A DNA stretch of 64,000 bases, taken from positions 52,983,882 to 53,047,881 of the forward strand of contig CM064430.1 of the NCBI GenBank assembly GCA_032690845.1. Reading direction: 5' to 3'. The DNA is from Eleusine coracana subsp. coracana (lineage: Eukaryota; Streptophyta; Magnoliopsida; Poales; Poaceae). Each line of letters opens with the position of its first letter. The stretch's first letter is position 1. Shown piece by piece: positions 45,601 to 57,400 of the stretch. A program made the position numbers and the translations under genes. The notes below the pieces were generated by a model, which was given only the letters and a program-made list of their open reading frames with translations, did no database searches and was not told the DNA's origin.

Positions 45601-46250
45601 TTACTGATTGACCTAAGCCTATTCTAGTACTTCAATCTTCATCCGGTACACATCCCGACGGTCACTTTCTGATTCCTGCGCCTGGGGCCCGCTGCGCCAT
45701 ATGGCCTTCGGCCATACCGACCTTCGGGCGCCTATTGGGCTGAAGGTCCTTTGGGCCGTTGGTCCACCTGGGCCTTGTTGCTTATTGATGTCCTGCTTTC
45801 TGGCCTTGGGGAGACTAAGGGGTGGGCTTTCTCCCAATAACTTATTTGGAGTGGATTAGCAAGTATCTATTGGGCAATATGGCTATTTCGTAACGAGGTG
45901 GTATTTGATAAATTATATATACCATCGTATCTGCAGGTACTTTTTAGGAAGACTTATTGGACTCGTTTCTAATCCCTACTACAGAAGGGGGAGGATCGCC
46001 ATTGGTTGAAGATAGCTTGCAAAGCAATTAAAACTGCAGCCATAAGTATCTTCACTAGCAATAGATGGCGGTTCAGCAACAGAATTACTTATTAGTGTTT
46101 CCTTAGTTGATGGATCTAAATTTTGTGTTTATTATTTCGTAGTGATTTCAAAACTTGTACTGAATTATGCAATAATAAGCAGCTTCATGTATCTATTGAT
46201 ACAGCGACTGAAATATTCATAATATATTCCCATTTTTTAAAAATTAGAAT
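42700..46250 (+). mobile_element. Decayed LINE (non-LTR retrotransposon), plus strand
   Basis: Reverse-transcriptase pieces occur in order: NEIRDVVFQIKHNKAPGS (~43330), VTLLPKNNDATCIQQYRPIC (~43500), then 43688-44230 with KGIRQDDPLSSLLFNLAVD and the catalytic YADD in LQYADDIIILL. The zinc-finger RT domain follows (44992-45240: WKIKVPLKIKVFLWYL, CCFCNLSESIQHLFFDC). After a 591-bp insertion the protein end resumes (IYWAIWLFRNEVVFDK, ~45865). Many stops and shifts make it dead. The 5' limit is uncertain; 42198-42660 may be part of it. Confidence 0.8.
45257..45847. mobile_element. 591-bp insertion inside the LINE, perhaps a solo LTR
   Basis: It splits the LINE zinc-finger region and is bracketed by GGAGT (45252-45256, 45848-45852). 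GC-rich with an internal GAGTATTTATAGATCC TATA-like site, as in LTRs, but the ends do not read TG..CA, so the class is open. Confidence 0.5.
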
Positions 46251-46609
46251 GAGTTGATACATTCTTCAACGGTTACAGCAATTGTTCCTTACCTTCGCCA
46301 CATGCAGGTGATGCTGCTGCATTCCCTGATCCTGATTCCGGAATATACTCTGCGTGTCCGGGAGCCCTGCAGCTTATTGCTCAACCTACTACTCGGCTTG
46401 TCCTGACATGGGTGTTTTGTTTCTGCCGGTGTCGTCTATCGTGACTCGTGAGCATTAGCAATGCCCCTGCTCTCCTGGAGCTCAACCATCATCTAAGCTG
46501 CAACTTGCAAATGAACCAGTAACCTTCTATGCATCAAAGCTTCGTTGGACATGAAATGTGATTGGGAGGTCAGCTCATCGATGACACAAATTGGCTCAGC
46601 TTTTGATTC

Positions 46610-46875
46610 CCTGGCGGAGCTAGGATTTAAGATTTGAGTGTTCAAAGTCACAGGCATACAAAGCAAAATTCTTATAAAAAAAATAAGGGTTCACAATTGT
46701 GATCATCACATCACAATGTTCTTAGTTGTATTAGAAAACTATTTTTGCATTAAATATCCATGTTTTTTTCACATTTTCTACGTATATATGTTAGGAGATC
46801 TTAGAATACCTGTTTCTCTACCCAGAATCATGGATGTTCAGTTGAACACCCTTGAACCATTGTAGCTCCATCCAT
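46610..46875. mobile_element. hAT-like MITE
   Basis: Ends CCTGGCGGAGCTAGGATT and (reverse complemented) CATGGATGGAGCTACAATGG are related to the CAG.GGCGGAGC ends of the element at 31225. The flanks do not give a clean 8-bp duplication. Confidence 0.5.
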
Positions 46876-47472
46876 GATGAATTCCCGCATTCCAATTTCC
46901 AATTTGGATATTGAGCTCCAGTCCTCTACGTGTCAGTAATCACATCTCCACCATAGCACGATATTTCGGTAACCATAAAAAAAATCTGAAAATCTTACAA
47001 AAAAAAAGTTTTAACTAAGAAAAACAAGTCTTGAGAGCAAGTTCTCAATCACCAGACATTTCCTCAGGCCATCCAAGCTGATTGGAATGTTACACGTTTT
47101 TTTTCAAAATTTGGAAGCAAAGTTTCTTGTCAAAATTACTCCAGATTTCAGTAATACAACGGCCTAATTGACTGACATCTGTGACTACAATGAGTTTTCA
47201 GTAATACAACAGGCGCCAAAGCCCCAAGGGTGTCGTGCTTTAACATTAGTTTCCTCGATCATTCCATTTGCTTTGCCACGCAGCAAATTTGAAGCATTTT
47301 TGGACGGAAAAAAATGCATCGACTGACTAGAATGAGTTTGATCATCCTCATCTACAACCGCACACGCAAGTACACCTGACATTTGTTTTTCTTCCCCGAC
47401 AATGGCCAACATCCAGGAGCCCAGGAGGTGAAAACATCAAGAACGACACACACACGAGGTCAGTCAGGCTGG

Positions 47473-48405
47473 CTAGTGGCAGAGCGGCGAGAGATCCCAG
47501 AGCGAGTCGCAGGCGGACGCGTCGAACACCCTGTCGAAGTACTCCTGCAGGCCGTTCATGGCGTACAGCGACGCCGAGATGCGCCGCTCCACCTTGATCC
47601 GCTCGAACTCCGCCGCCATCTCCCCCTGCGCCGCGGCGGGTCTTGGCAGCTCCTCCTCCAACGCCGGCGCAACAGCCGGGACCGCGCTGTCGACAACGGC
47701 CGGGAAGACGTCCAGCGCGGGGAACTGGCCGAACGCCGACTCGAACATCCATGAATCGAACTCCTCGACGGCCAACGGGGCGAATTCCGGCCTGTACACC
47801 TCGCCGGCGTCCACCACAGCTCCGGCACGCTTCACGGCGTCGTCGCAGCTCAGACTGCTGCTGCTGGTGCTGCTTGAACCACCACAACCACTATTACTAT
47901 CACTGCTATTGCTATCGCTTGTGGCTGGAGTGGGATTAGGGGAGCTCGAAGCCTTGAGGAGCTTGGAGGCCCCAGCAGCGGCTGAGGCTGAGGACCTGGC
48001 CTGCTTCTTGACCTTCTTGTGGTGGAGGAGGCCGCGGATGCGGACGGCGAGGGGGCAGTCGGGGGAGATGCGCGGCGCGAAGTTGGTGCGCGTGTCAGCG
48101 CCGCGGAGGAGGCGGGCGGCCTCGTCGTAGGCCTTGGCCGCGGCCTCGGCGGTCTCGAAGGTGCCGAGCCACATGCGGATCTTCTGCGTGGTGTCCTTGA
48201 TCTCGGCGACCCACCGGCCAGAGGGACGCTGCCGGACGCCGATGAACTTGCTGTGGTTGTTGCTGCCCTTCTTCCGGCCGCGCGGCTTGCCGGGCTTGGC
48301 GGCCTGCGCGGCGGCGGCGGCCTCCTGCTGGTAGTAGTAGTACAGGTAGTCCTCGGCCTGGAAGGACACTGCTGCTGGTGGCTGCGCTTGGAAGTGGAGC
48401 TCCAT
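47473..48405 (-). CDS. AP2/ERF transcription factor, ERN/RAP2.11-like (310 aa)
   Basis: Intronless. A basic stretch ([12 protein letters not shown], residues ~39-50) is followed by one AP2 domain (residues ~53-109): [50 protein letters not shown]. The Ala and Asp of the ERF class ([16 protein letters not shown]) bind GCC-box type [15 protein letters not shown] and the start MELHFQ, plus [11 protein letters not shown] after the domain, place it with the ERN/RAP2.11 group. Legume ERN proteins act in nodulation and RAP2.11 in low-potassium response; the grass role is not known to me. The C-terminal half is Ser/Asn/Gly-rich then acidic ([15 protein letters not shown], plausible activation region). 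N-terminal poly-Tyr and poly-Ala runs are low complexity. A TATA box lies 112 bp upstream. Confidence 0.93.
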   Translation of the reverse strand: MELHFQAQPPAAVSFQAEDYLYYYYQQEAAAAAQAAKPGKPRGRKKGSNNHSKFIGVRQRPSGRWVAEIKDTTQKIRMWLGTFETAEAAAKAYDEAARLLRGADTRTNFAPRISPDCPLAVRIRGLLHHKKVKKQARSSASAAAGASKLLKASSSPNPTPATSDSNSSDSNSGCGGSSSTSSSSLSCDDAVKRAGAVVDAGEVYRPEFAPLAVEEFDSWMFESAFGQFPALDVFPAVVDSAVPAVAPALEEELPRPAAAQGEMAAEFERIKVERRISASLYAMNGLQEYFDRVFDASACDSLWDLSPLCH

Positions 48406-48516
48406 CTGAGCTTTCTTAGCTTGTGCTGTTGGTTTGGTTGCAGGAGAGGAGAGAGGAAGACAGGTGTCGAATGTTTGCCCTGCTTGGTGGTGGGGAAGCT
48501 CTCTGGCGAAGGGGAC

Positions 48517-48525
48517 AATTTATAG
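48517..48525 (-). promoter_or_regulatory. TATA box of the ERF gene
   Basis: On minus reads CTATAAATT, 112 bp upstream of the ATG. Confidence 0.65.
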
Positions 48526-48529
48526 AGGG

Positions 48530-50650
48530 ATTAGGGCAAAGCAGATTGCAAAGGCATCATTTGGCAATTGGTTCCTGCCCTGTGGGGTTTCTTTCAGGGG
48601 CTGGTCAAATCCGGGTCTACCTAAGACAACATGGCATGTATGTTTGTCAGTAATATGCGTTCACGGAAATGGAACTGAACGGATGGGGATAAGGCATCTT
48701 TGTTGGAATTTCTTTTTGTCTTTTCAGTTTGTTTTGCGGTTTTGCCTTTATGTGTTGTCAGCGAGCGTTTAGTGGTCGAGAAATAAACATAAAGTGATTC
48801 AGATGTATCAGATTGTAGTGCATCACCACTCCTCAATTACTTGACCTTTCTTTCTTTTTTCCTGCGATACTGATTCAGATAAAAGAATCATTATCTTTGG
48901 TGAGTTTGACAAATCAGTATGTAAAATATGAAAGATAATCATTTTAGTTTGTGGCATGATATTGAACTTTGTATTTTTAATTGTGTCCTCAACTTTACAT
49001 GCCTGCAGGCAACACACACTAGAGTCTAGCAAAGACATGCCAAGCACCAAGTAAGCAGGAGTCAAGGGTCCCTATTTCTAATGAAATCATTACTAGGTCT
49101 TCACTAACATGTTTTACCTAAAAACTTTTAGAGCACTGATTGGACTAGTTCTTTCCCAGTTTTCGGTTATCGCTAGTCAAACCGCTAACAGAAGACCAGG
49201 TCTGAATTGCACTATAATCTGCCACATGGCAGGATTTCAGGGAATGTCGATCGATGAGCAATGACGCTACAAATAGAAACGGCTAAACATCAACTTTTCA
49301 TCAACCCAGTCCACTTGGCTTTTGTTTATCTTGCTGCAAGACAAATACTGCCATCAGCTAAGTCGCTCTCCATCTCTGGATGATGTAAATGTCTTTTGCT
49401 AGTTCAAATTTGGGCGCCCTAGAGCTTATTTTGTATGGGCACATGAATATATATCATCTATGGCAGCCGTCCCAAACTTTTTTTTGTAGAGTTATTTGTG
49501 TGTGAGCACTAGTACTCTCTGTTCATCACATTGTAGTGTTAGTTTGACACGGACATGGGCGTCTAAATCTGACTCGGATTCGGGTATCCTATTTTGTTTA
49601 AAAATACAGAAATTAGAAAAATTACTCGGGTTTGAATACAAATGCTGGCATGGGAAGAGCTTAAAAAAGGAAATCTAGTTTTCACCACCTAGAGAACTCT
49701 AAATATATATTTGATATCTGAATTTATCACTTAGTTTGGTCCTCTACACAATGTTCAATAGTAGGAAAAAAAAAATAGGTCTCAGGGCTATGGGTTTCTT
49801 TGCTTACCTTTAAAATTCACAACAGTTCTTAGCCGATTAAAACTAGTGCTAGGTTGATGGCAGCAAAAGCTCTCTAGATCTCTCGAAAAAGAGACGGCAC
49901 TGCTTAGTTTATAATGATGTATAATAGGGGTTAACAAACCTGCATTTGTTGGTCGTCATGCATCAGCCATTTTCTTCATCATTCGAGGAAAAGGTCAATA
50001 GTCATGAAGCGGCATCATTGGCCCTCTCAACTTCCAAGGCACGGCACCTCAAGTATCAAAAAGGTGAAGTTTGTCAACTTGTGGATTACCATCTTGTCAT
50101 ATTTTATCCCATATATATAATGTTGATTGAGCATTGGGCTCGAACATCCATATTGTGATATACACTAATTTACAAGTCAGCAAGACTCCAAGGCGCTCTT
50201 GCTCCTAGCATTTTGTTTTATACCACGGAGTAGATGCCCTCTTTGTCGCTGTCAATGTGCATTTCTTTGTCGAGCTTGGTGGGCTACTTGCGCGAACAAG
50301 ACAAAAGACCACTTTTTGGGCAACAGCAAGGTCAAGAAGGCGGCATCTTGGCATCGGGTTTCTAAAGTTCGTTTCAGATTGTCTTGTGTGCGGCTGCAGC
50401 CGCCATGAGCGTGGAAAAGGTCGAGATATTCCAGTCGTGTATCAGGAGGCAATCCTCTCACGACTTATTCAGCCTGTGACGTCAAAACTTTTTGCAGCAA
50501 AGGTTATCCGAAAGGTCCTTTTTGTTTGTTTTTGTTGATTCCTTTTCTAGTGACGCCTGCATCTGCAATTTTGTGGAAGAAAACTCAAAACAAGGACTAT
50601 ATGAAGTTGGGACGTAAACACACCTCTAAGCAGTGTCTGGTTGCTAGAAC
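48530..50650. other. Intergenic region, no gene
   Basis: AT-rich, with short open frames only. No paired repeats or TE ends recognised. Confidence 0.45.
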
Positions 50651-50653
50651 AAC

Positions 50654-50892
50654 TTGGTTGAGACAAGTATAGCTTCCCAGCTGTCGCGAATCTTCAGTTC
50701 GACCAGGCTTGATGCCAGCCATGTGTGGAGTCTGTGGACACGGTAAACAAAATGAAGCAAACACCATACAACTCACTAAAACTTCACCACTTCACCTGGT
50801 TGAGACAAGTATGGCTTTACCAGCTGTCGCGAATATTCAATTCTGCCAGACTTTACCAGCCGCATGTGGACAAGGTAAATCGAATGAAGTAA
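50654..50892. repeat. Degenerate ~150-bp tandem duplication
   Basis: Positions ~50654-50763 and ~50800-50892 share GTTGAGACAAGTAT(A/G)GCTT, CAGCTGTCGCGAAT, CATGTG and GGTAAA(C/T). Non-coding. Confidence 0.65.
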
Positions 50893-51440
50893 TCACTCTG
50901 CAAGGCCCTTGCATCTGAAATGTCGAGTTTTCTATTTCAGGGTCTGTCTCAGCTTTGGATAGTTCAAAAGCAAGGATTGTGGATTCACGCGTGTAATCGG
51001 CTGAAACAGACCCCCGCACTTGCTAATGTTATAACAAAGATCAGTAACATGATTTAGCAAAACATGCTCCAAACATATGAATCCTCAAACGGAGCACCTA
51101 AAGCCTTACAAAAGTAGCTGAGTAAAGCAAATACGAAAATCTTCACCCAAAGTATACTGATCTCATTACCAAAACTGATGCACCTTATGTTCAACTCAAC
51201 CGACAACAAGCTTTTCCCCTTACACCTCTGCTGCAGCGCGTCTCAAAATCATTTTTCAATACATGACAATATACACTCTACACCAAAACCATTTGAGATG
51301 GCAAACCTCCAACCCCTTGAAGCGAGAAATGCATTCACAAATTAACCCACCCAAAAAGATTCAACACAAAGAATTGGTTGACAATGATGAAATATCAAAA
51401 AAGAAAACTGCAAGCCCAGACCTTATCGACACAAAAACAA

Positions 51441-54400
51441 CTATGTCGATAGGATGGACTGTAGCAGAAGCTGCTGCTGCGGTTGCAAATTGGAAAATGT
51501 CGAGGCCAGAACATCAGGAGGCAAAGTCTGCTGGAAACGCTTCAAAAGATTCACCATCCTGTTGTATGTTTCATCAGTAACAAGTTCCTTTCCATTGCAC
51601 AAGACCTACAAACCATATACAGATTAGACAAAATAAATTCAGGAAATCATTCATTATAGCAGATCCAACAAAATTGGATTTGGATGAATGCTTGACGAAT
51701 GTAGATCATCAGTATCTATGGGTATTACTACTACCCAGTAAGGCCAGAAAACCATCTATCACTACCACACAAATAGCAAACACACACATCAAACTAGGTG
51801 TCCATCAAAATTATCACTACATGCAAGAGTAATCATCAGAGATTACCTCAGCAAAAATTGAAGCAATTTTAGGAAGATATTGATTATGAGGGCCAAGAAT
51901 GTCAGCATCCGACCTGCATTGAAAAATGGTTATTATAAATCGCAAAAGAAACTATCATTTTTGGCATGTTTCCAGTTGTCAGTGTACCTCTCCACCATTG
52001 AGCAAAGTTGCTCATGAACAACTTTGGCTTCAATCTTGTCATCTTTTATAGGCAAGCAACCAAGCCATGCGGGAACAACCTGAGGCATGGGTAGAGTCAG
52101 TTCGGAATTAAGCATCATGCAGAAAGGAAATTATCTCCTAGTAACTATGTTCTGCAATCTTCAGAAACTATAGAATACATCAACTGAATTGGTTACCAAC
52201 CATGTAGAAAGAGTACCTCATTTCTGGTTTCAACAACTGAGTCTAAAACATGAGTTTTTCACTAAATGGATAAACAAAACATTTGAATATTAACAAGTCA
52301 AAATCCCCTCCCACAGCAACCAACAAGTTTCTTTTCAGAAGTTCCAGATTCTGTCAATGTTTGGTTTCCCTGGCAATCACATAACAGTGGACCATAACAG
52401 ACGAAGTGGGCTGCCAAACTGTGCCATACTCCCATACACTGCATGGAGAAGGAGCATTAGGTTTACAGCAGCTCCTTCCCTCTATTGCTCTATGCCTCTT
52501 AGGTTTCCATTTACAGGTTTATAGAGATCTAAGGTTACTGAACAGGCACGGTACTGTACCTGTAGCCTACAGGAGTAGAACCTCACCTTGTATTCTTTTT
52601 TCCTCTGCTATGTGCATACTTATCTATGTGTCTACTCCAAACACCTTTTAAAACTACAAATATTGGTCTTAATACCTCAAACTGAATTCTGTATTTACCT
52701 GGGTCACATCAATGCCATCCCGATGAAATTGGCATATTTTCCCAAGTGCTGAAACGGCATTGTCATATGCCATAATGTTGTTAGGATGCCGTGCCTCAGA
52801 ATGTCTGATAACATTGTTCAGTTTTGACAGGGCCTCTGTATTTTGAAAAAATAAATGTTCAATTAGTTTGAAAATGAGGGAAAATACTTGAATTATGTGC
52901 TTATCTCCAGAAGATGTAAGAACATACCTCCAACTAGAGGACGAAAAACATGACCACCAAATTCTGCGCATACACCCACACCATAGACAGCAGCCTAAAA
53001 TAAGAATAACAAAAGGGATGCATCAATACATCAGCGTAAAATTGGACCAACAGGAGAATGTAAAAGGGAACTTTTCTTCTTTATATATAGGAAACTAGGC
53101 AGCACAAAAACAGACCTGCCGAACATCTGAATTTTCATCATTCGATGCCTCCAATAGGAACGGAACGTATGTATCATAATACTTCAGAGCTGATTCACGG
53201 CATTGCTCTGCAACATCATCAAAGATACAGATAGCAATCCTTCTCTCCTCAGCTGTTTTATCCTTTCCCTGTAAATCAACAATGTATAGTACAACAGTAA
53301 GTTAAAATCAGAACAGAAACCAAGAAAATTGAACAGGAGCCACACTGAAACAAGAATGGACGAACACACTTCAACTTTGTGAATAACTATAAAGAAGAAA
53401 CATTTAGGATGTCAGCAACTAAAAAACAAAAGTTCCATCCGTAGGCATATTCAAGAGCTGCAAATTTGCTTTGAAGTTAACAGTAATAATCATTCCAAAG
53501 CACTTGCTAGCAATGAATCTTTAAACTCGTGAGAAAGTTTACTTAAGGAACCATCAATTTCCTCCATGTTACTCAGTCCATGATTCCAGATTTCACACAT
53601 AAGACAGGCTAAATTAACTTATTTAATTTTATCTACATTTATTTCACACATGAAAAATAATAAAAACCAAGTGCAGGAATAAACATATTAACATAAAATT
53701 TTGCAGTGCACAGCAAATCAACTCTACAATCTACATGCACACACAAAGTATTCAGAGTGCAGTCGGCTTACCAACATAGGCGTGATGTACACTGAGAGCT
53801 CATCGAAAAAGGGCAAGAAAGAAGCTTTGAAGGTTTTAATCAAGGTTCCAAGGCACTCACCAATCTGAAAAATTAACATGAAGTATATTAAATCAAAACA
53901 ACAAGCAAGTTTAACCATAAGCAACAGTTCAATCGCGCCCCTACTTCGTGGAAATCTTTACCATGGCAGAAACATGGAAACTGCAATATGCACTAATCTT
54001 TCAGAACATTAACCCGACAAGTCAAAGCTGGAGGAATCAGTTCCTCCAAGAAGCAAAGCTACAGCTATAAAGATTCAATGCCCCCCCCCCCCAACCCCCT
54101 CTTTCAGATTGTATAGTTTCCTGGCTGAATTCCATCCTCTCAACCTTCTAGTTGTATTTGTTAGTTGCTACACCGACACTTCAATTTCCTTCCTCTGCTC
54201 CTTTTAGGTTTGTATATTTCTCTTTTGGTTATGGTTATTAATAAAATTTGCAGTGGCATCTTCTCCTGCTGTATTCCTCATCCAAAAAAGAAGTTCAATA
54301 AACTTGCAGAATGCAGTGTTCTTGGAGAAATTTTCAGGATAAAACAGTTCAGTAATTAGCGGAATGATTTCACCAATAAACAAACCTGATCAAATACTTC

Positions 54401-57400
54401 CTCCTCCTGTTCATTCTCTTCTTTGAGAAGTTCTCCTTCATCAGCATCAAAATCTTCCGCTTTAGTTCTCTCTGTGCGATCCCTCTTCCTGGTTGCACTG
54501 GCTATAATGACATTCTTAATCTCATCCAAAATAGCTCGTACTTGGTTTTCATCAAGGAGACCACCAGAAAGCTGCTCCATGAGAGTGACATTAACAAGGA
54601 ATTCAATAAGACAAAATCACAAACAGTTTCAATGACAAGAGAACAGTTAGAAGCAAGGAGACCAATAAAACACAAGCACATATAATCCCGTGCAAAGAGC
54701 AAAGCTAAATAATCCACCCATTCATATTATTCTTATAAGGCACATGTAGACTCAGTGGAATATTTAAAACTCAATTCTAACCATTCAAGTTAAAAGGCAC
54801 CGCTACGGTGCCAGCTTCAATCCTGGGTCATGAATTTGTTGATAAAACAATATGATCAGTAGTCAACCTGGCCTGAATGAAGAACCAGCTTAGACATGAG
54901 GAGAGAAAGTCATACTTGCATGTTGCTAGAGCAGTGGCAGTGATGGCTATTTGAGGGTATATGCATCTTCAAGGCCCATAACTTGGTAGTGGAAAATTAA
55001 TACTAACAGTGATTATTACCGTCACAATATAACAAAGAAGTCATTTTTTTTATCTAGCATGGAGCCTTGAACTCACACAGTTCGTCTGCATTGGCAACGG
55101 GTGAGTTCGGTTTCATACGACCTGCATTTATTGGGGCACTCATCCAGACTCCCAAACATCCTAAAGTCAGCTGCCTAGACCATAAACCCCATAATTTCTT
55201 AGCAAGACTTGTAACCTTTTGGCTGACCAAGCAAGAATTAATGACTCCAATTCATTTTTGTAATATATTGGCTGTCCCAACTGATTACAATAGTTCTGCT
55301 AATTAGATCTCAGGACCTAGGACTACCTTCTGAAATTCTGATACAATATGGAAAAATAATCTGGGCCCAGCCAACTTTGCACTAATTCTTTCTTTCTTTA
55401 CCAGAAACAACAAAATATGTTTCTACCAGTTAAAAAAATTCCTTACAGTAATGCACAAGTAAAAGCAACCTGGCAGTGTCACTTTACATTTACTGGAAAT
55501 AAGCATTCACATACAACATATATAAATGCTCAATTTTCGAAGTAAAAAAACATACACCTGGTAATATATTATGGCACGGTAGAAACTAAATTTGGCAGAC
55601 AAAGGTCACTTCAATATACAATGGGGTAGGTGCGTATGGTAAAGAAAAAGTACAGCATCGATGCCCCAAGTAAAGATTTGCAAAAGCCTCGATAGAAAAC
55701 GTTTGAAACATCAAGCAGATGTGATGGAAGTAAAGAAACTAACCTGCATACACTCATTTAATGAATCCAGCATGGATGAGCACATTTCTGTTTCTGGCTC
55801 CTGTACAGTGGATGCAAGAAGTTGTAGCCATTAACATGTGTACATAAAAAGTAACAATCATCAAACTACTGAGAAGCCTTCCCACAGACCTTGTGCAGTG
55901 CTTCAACAAGAGCAGGTATTATGTAATCAGACAACTGTTTAACATAAGCCTCATCACGTCCTTGAGACTGCCGCTTCTCAACAGCCAATTTTGCCGAGCG
56001 TAGAAGTTCCGGCATTGCTGCATAGATGTATGAAACTGTAAAAGGGAACGTACCTAAATAGACAATAAACTACAGCACAACATCAAAATACCTGCAACAG
56101 CAGCTCTCCTAACTTCTTCATGAAAGTAAAACTTAAGCAGAGGGACCAGTGTGGGAGCAACCTATATGGAAATTTAAAATCAATGATGTATGCTGGAAAG
56201 GAGCAATTAAAAAAGTTAGACATTGGATGTGTTCAGTTATAATGAACCTGATCTATCCATGGGAAGAACCCCTCCTTGAGCTCATCAGCATAGCAGCACA
56301 GCATGTTGCAAGCTGTTGCCTTCTCTTCTAGCACACTAGTTCTGATTCCTATTCTTTTGTCACCAAGTGTAATTGTTTCAATGCTGTAAAAGAATGAAGT
56401 AATTTAGGGGCACTATCACACAAAAACTAATGTGTGGTTAAAACTTGAAATTAACATGCTCACAATCACCAGCCATAAAGGGGACAAATAACAAGACCTC
56501 ACAGATATTTAAAAAAAAAACTGAGAACAAAACGGTGTACGTACATCTAAAGACAGGTGCAGCTCTTAATACTGTTATTACTGGTATCTAGATAATTTGG
56601 ATGTAAACAGATAAAAAGGTTGTATAAGAAGAGTTTCAAGTCTCCCCCATGAAATTAAAGAAGCAATGTGACTGAATGGATACACACCTATCATCATCTG
56701 AGTCTATTTCATCATCTGATTCAGCTGAAGTAATAGTCACATCAGGCTTCAGCTGAGCAGACTGAAGCAATGGTGGCATAACGACACTCATGTAAGGAAG
56801 GAAGTCCTGACCAAGACATTTGCATAGCCTGGCCCAAGCCTATCATATGTGGAAAGGGTTAGACTAATTTGAGGTGACGTTAAACTTAATTTACCCTGCT
56901 TTGAAACATACCTGCAACACGTAGCTGGTTATCGGATCATCAGTTTCCATTGGAGTTCCTTGCAAAGCCATAAGTACTTCCATAACCTAGCAATCATCCG
57001 ATGGATTATTGGGTTAGCACAATAGCATTGTTGACTCAATAAAATTACTACAGGTGACAAAAAAATGATTGAAGAGTGAGAACTGGAACACAATAACTAA
57101 AAATTTATGGAACCTTAATCTGTAAACATTTCCTTAAATTCAAACATCAAAGAGAAGAGGCAAACAGCACAATTGAGTCATGAGTAATCTATAACAAAAA
57201 TCCAGTACCATTATTTGCAAATTACAAACAAAGAACTACAAATGAAAGGAGAGGCTAACCTGTCTAGCGTCGTCTCGGAATTTGTCCTTGCCAACAGCCA
57301 TTCCAACCAGACTTATGCACTCCATGGACTTGGCACGGAGCATCCTATTAGATTTGTCAGTCGCATTCATCAAAATAGCTTTGAGGTATGGCATAACCGC

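Noticed and set aside
47558..48525. Plus-strand frames opposite the ERF gene
   Set aside because: Antisense shadows of the intronless AP2/ERF coding sequence.
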